Below, one piece after another: positions 13,921 through 14,090 of a DNA stretch of 14,090 bases. The notes beneath the pieces were generated by a model that ran no database searches, was not told where the DNA came from, and saw only the letters and a program-made list of their open reading frames with translations. Location of the stretch: assembly GCA_009779205.1 (NCBI GenBank), contig WRER01000004.1:1-14090 (forward strand), read 5' to 3'. Positions within the stretch are counted from its first letter, which is position 1; every line of letters starts with the position of its first letter. The DNA is from Methanobacteriota archaeon (GTDB taxonomy: Archaea > Halobacteriota > Methanomicrobia > Methanomicrobiales > Methanospirillaceae). A program made the translations under genes and the position numbers.

Positions 13921-14090
13921 ATCATATGCCCATGAATACGACGATCTTCATCGTTGCAGGTCTTATCATTGCTTTTCTTATCGGAGTCTGTGCAGTCTTT
14001 TTTGCATCAGATAATCCTGATGGTCTCGAAAGTGCTGCACTTTTTGTGCAAGGTACAAAAGAGCTCTTTGGTGAGAGCCCAGAAGATGGA
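13905..14090 (+). CDS. PDGLE-domain (CbiN/NikN-like) subunit of the nickel/cobalt importer, 3'-truncated
   Basis: The frame starts at ATG 13905, overlaps the end of cbiM by 16 bp, and remains open for 62 codons up to the window end. After a short N-terminus comes a hydrophobic segment (about residues 12-33), then SDNPDGLESAA (35-45) with the PDGLE motif that defines the small membrane partner of CbiM/NikM, and an acidic soluble stretch. CbiN/NikN-type proteins have two membrane segments and are needed for metal loading of the M component; the second segment would lie beyond the window. A GAGGAGGT ribosome-binding site precedes the start. The domain is found with both nickel and cobalt systems. 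Confidence 0.9.
   Translation, partial: MEQKLNHMPMNTTIFIVAGLIIAFLIGVCAVFFASDNPDGLESAALFVQGTKELFGESPEDG

Overview
The window looks like chromosomal DNA of a methanogenic euryarchaeon, most likely Methanomicrobiales (inference). The evidence is an archaeal-type tRNA guanine-N2 dimethyltransferase (Trm1), a short XerA-like tyrosine recombinase, a Cys-rich DUF2284 protein, a PAPS-reductase-like PP-loop protein of the methanogen zinc-ribbon type, an MHI-starting nickel/cobalt ECF importer, and AT-rich archaeal TATA-like boxes. Genus cannot be fixed from sequence alone. I see no rRNA, tRNA, CRISPR array or insertion sequence. The longest gene-free stretches are 4575-4856 (282 bp) and 10539-10799 (261 bp).

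Layout. 1-771: 3' part of a CNNM/CorC-type membrane-protein gene (CBS pair plus CorC_HlyC domain). 880-4574: two overlapping ABC-exporter half-transporter genes that form an asymmetric heterodimer of bacterial type. One subunit has degenerate catalytic residues and the other a non-canonical signature loop. 4857-6365 (minus strand): a tyrosine recombinase ending one residue after its catalytic Tyr, and upstream of it a DUF2284 protein. 6427-10538 (plus strand): a tightly packed three-gene sulfur-transfer operon made of larE, a fusion gene (zinc ribbon, PUA-like region, PAPS-reductase-like PP-loop domain, SufS-type cysteine desulfurase), and a divergent fdhD-like gene. 10800-11201: a winged-helix regulator with a perfect palindrome in its own promoter. 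11242-11889 (minus): rpiA, convergent with the regulator. 11992-13113: trm1, divergent from rpiA. 13252-14090: cbiM/nikM followed by an overlapping PDGLE-domain gene cut by the window end.

How the genes may work together. The centrepiece is the sulfur operon. The desulfurase domain of the fusion would draw sulfur from cysteine as a persulfide. The two PP-loop enzymes (LarE and the reductase-like domain of the fusion) are of the kind that activate a substrate with ATP and deliver sulfur. The FdhD-like protein belongs to a family that carries sulfur from a desulfurase to a molybdenum/tungsten bis-pterin enzyme. Joining activation and desulfuration in one 868-residue chain, next to a divergent FdhD, is the most unusual feature here. 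The final sulfur acceptor cannot be read from the window. The nickel/cobalt importer fits a methanogen's needs (F430, hydrogenases, corrinoids) and could in principle also feed a LarE-made nickel cofactor, but no larB or larC is present.
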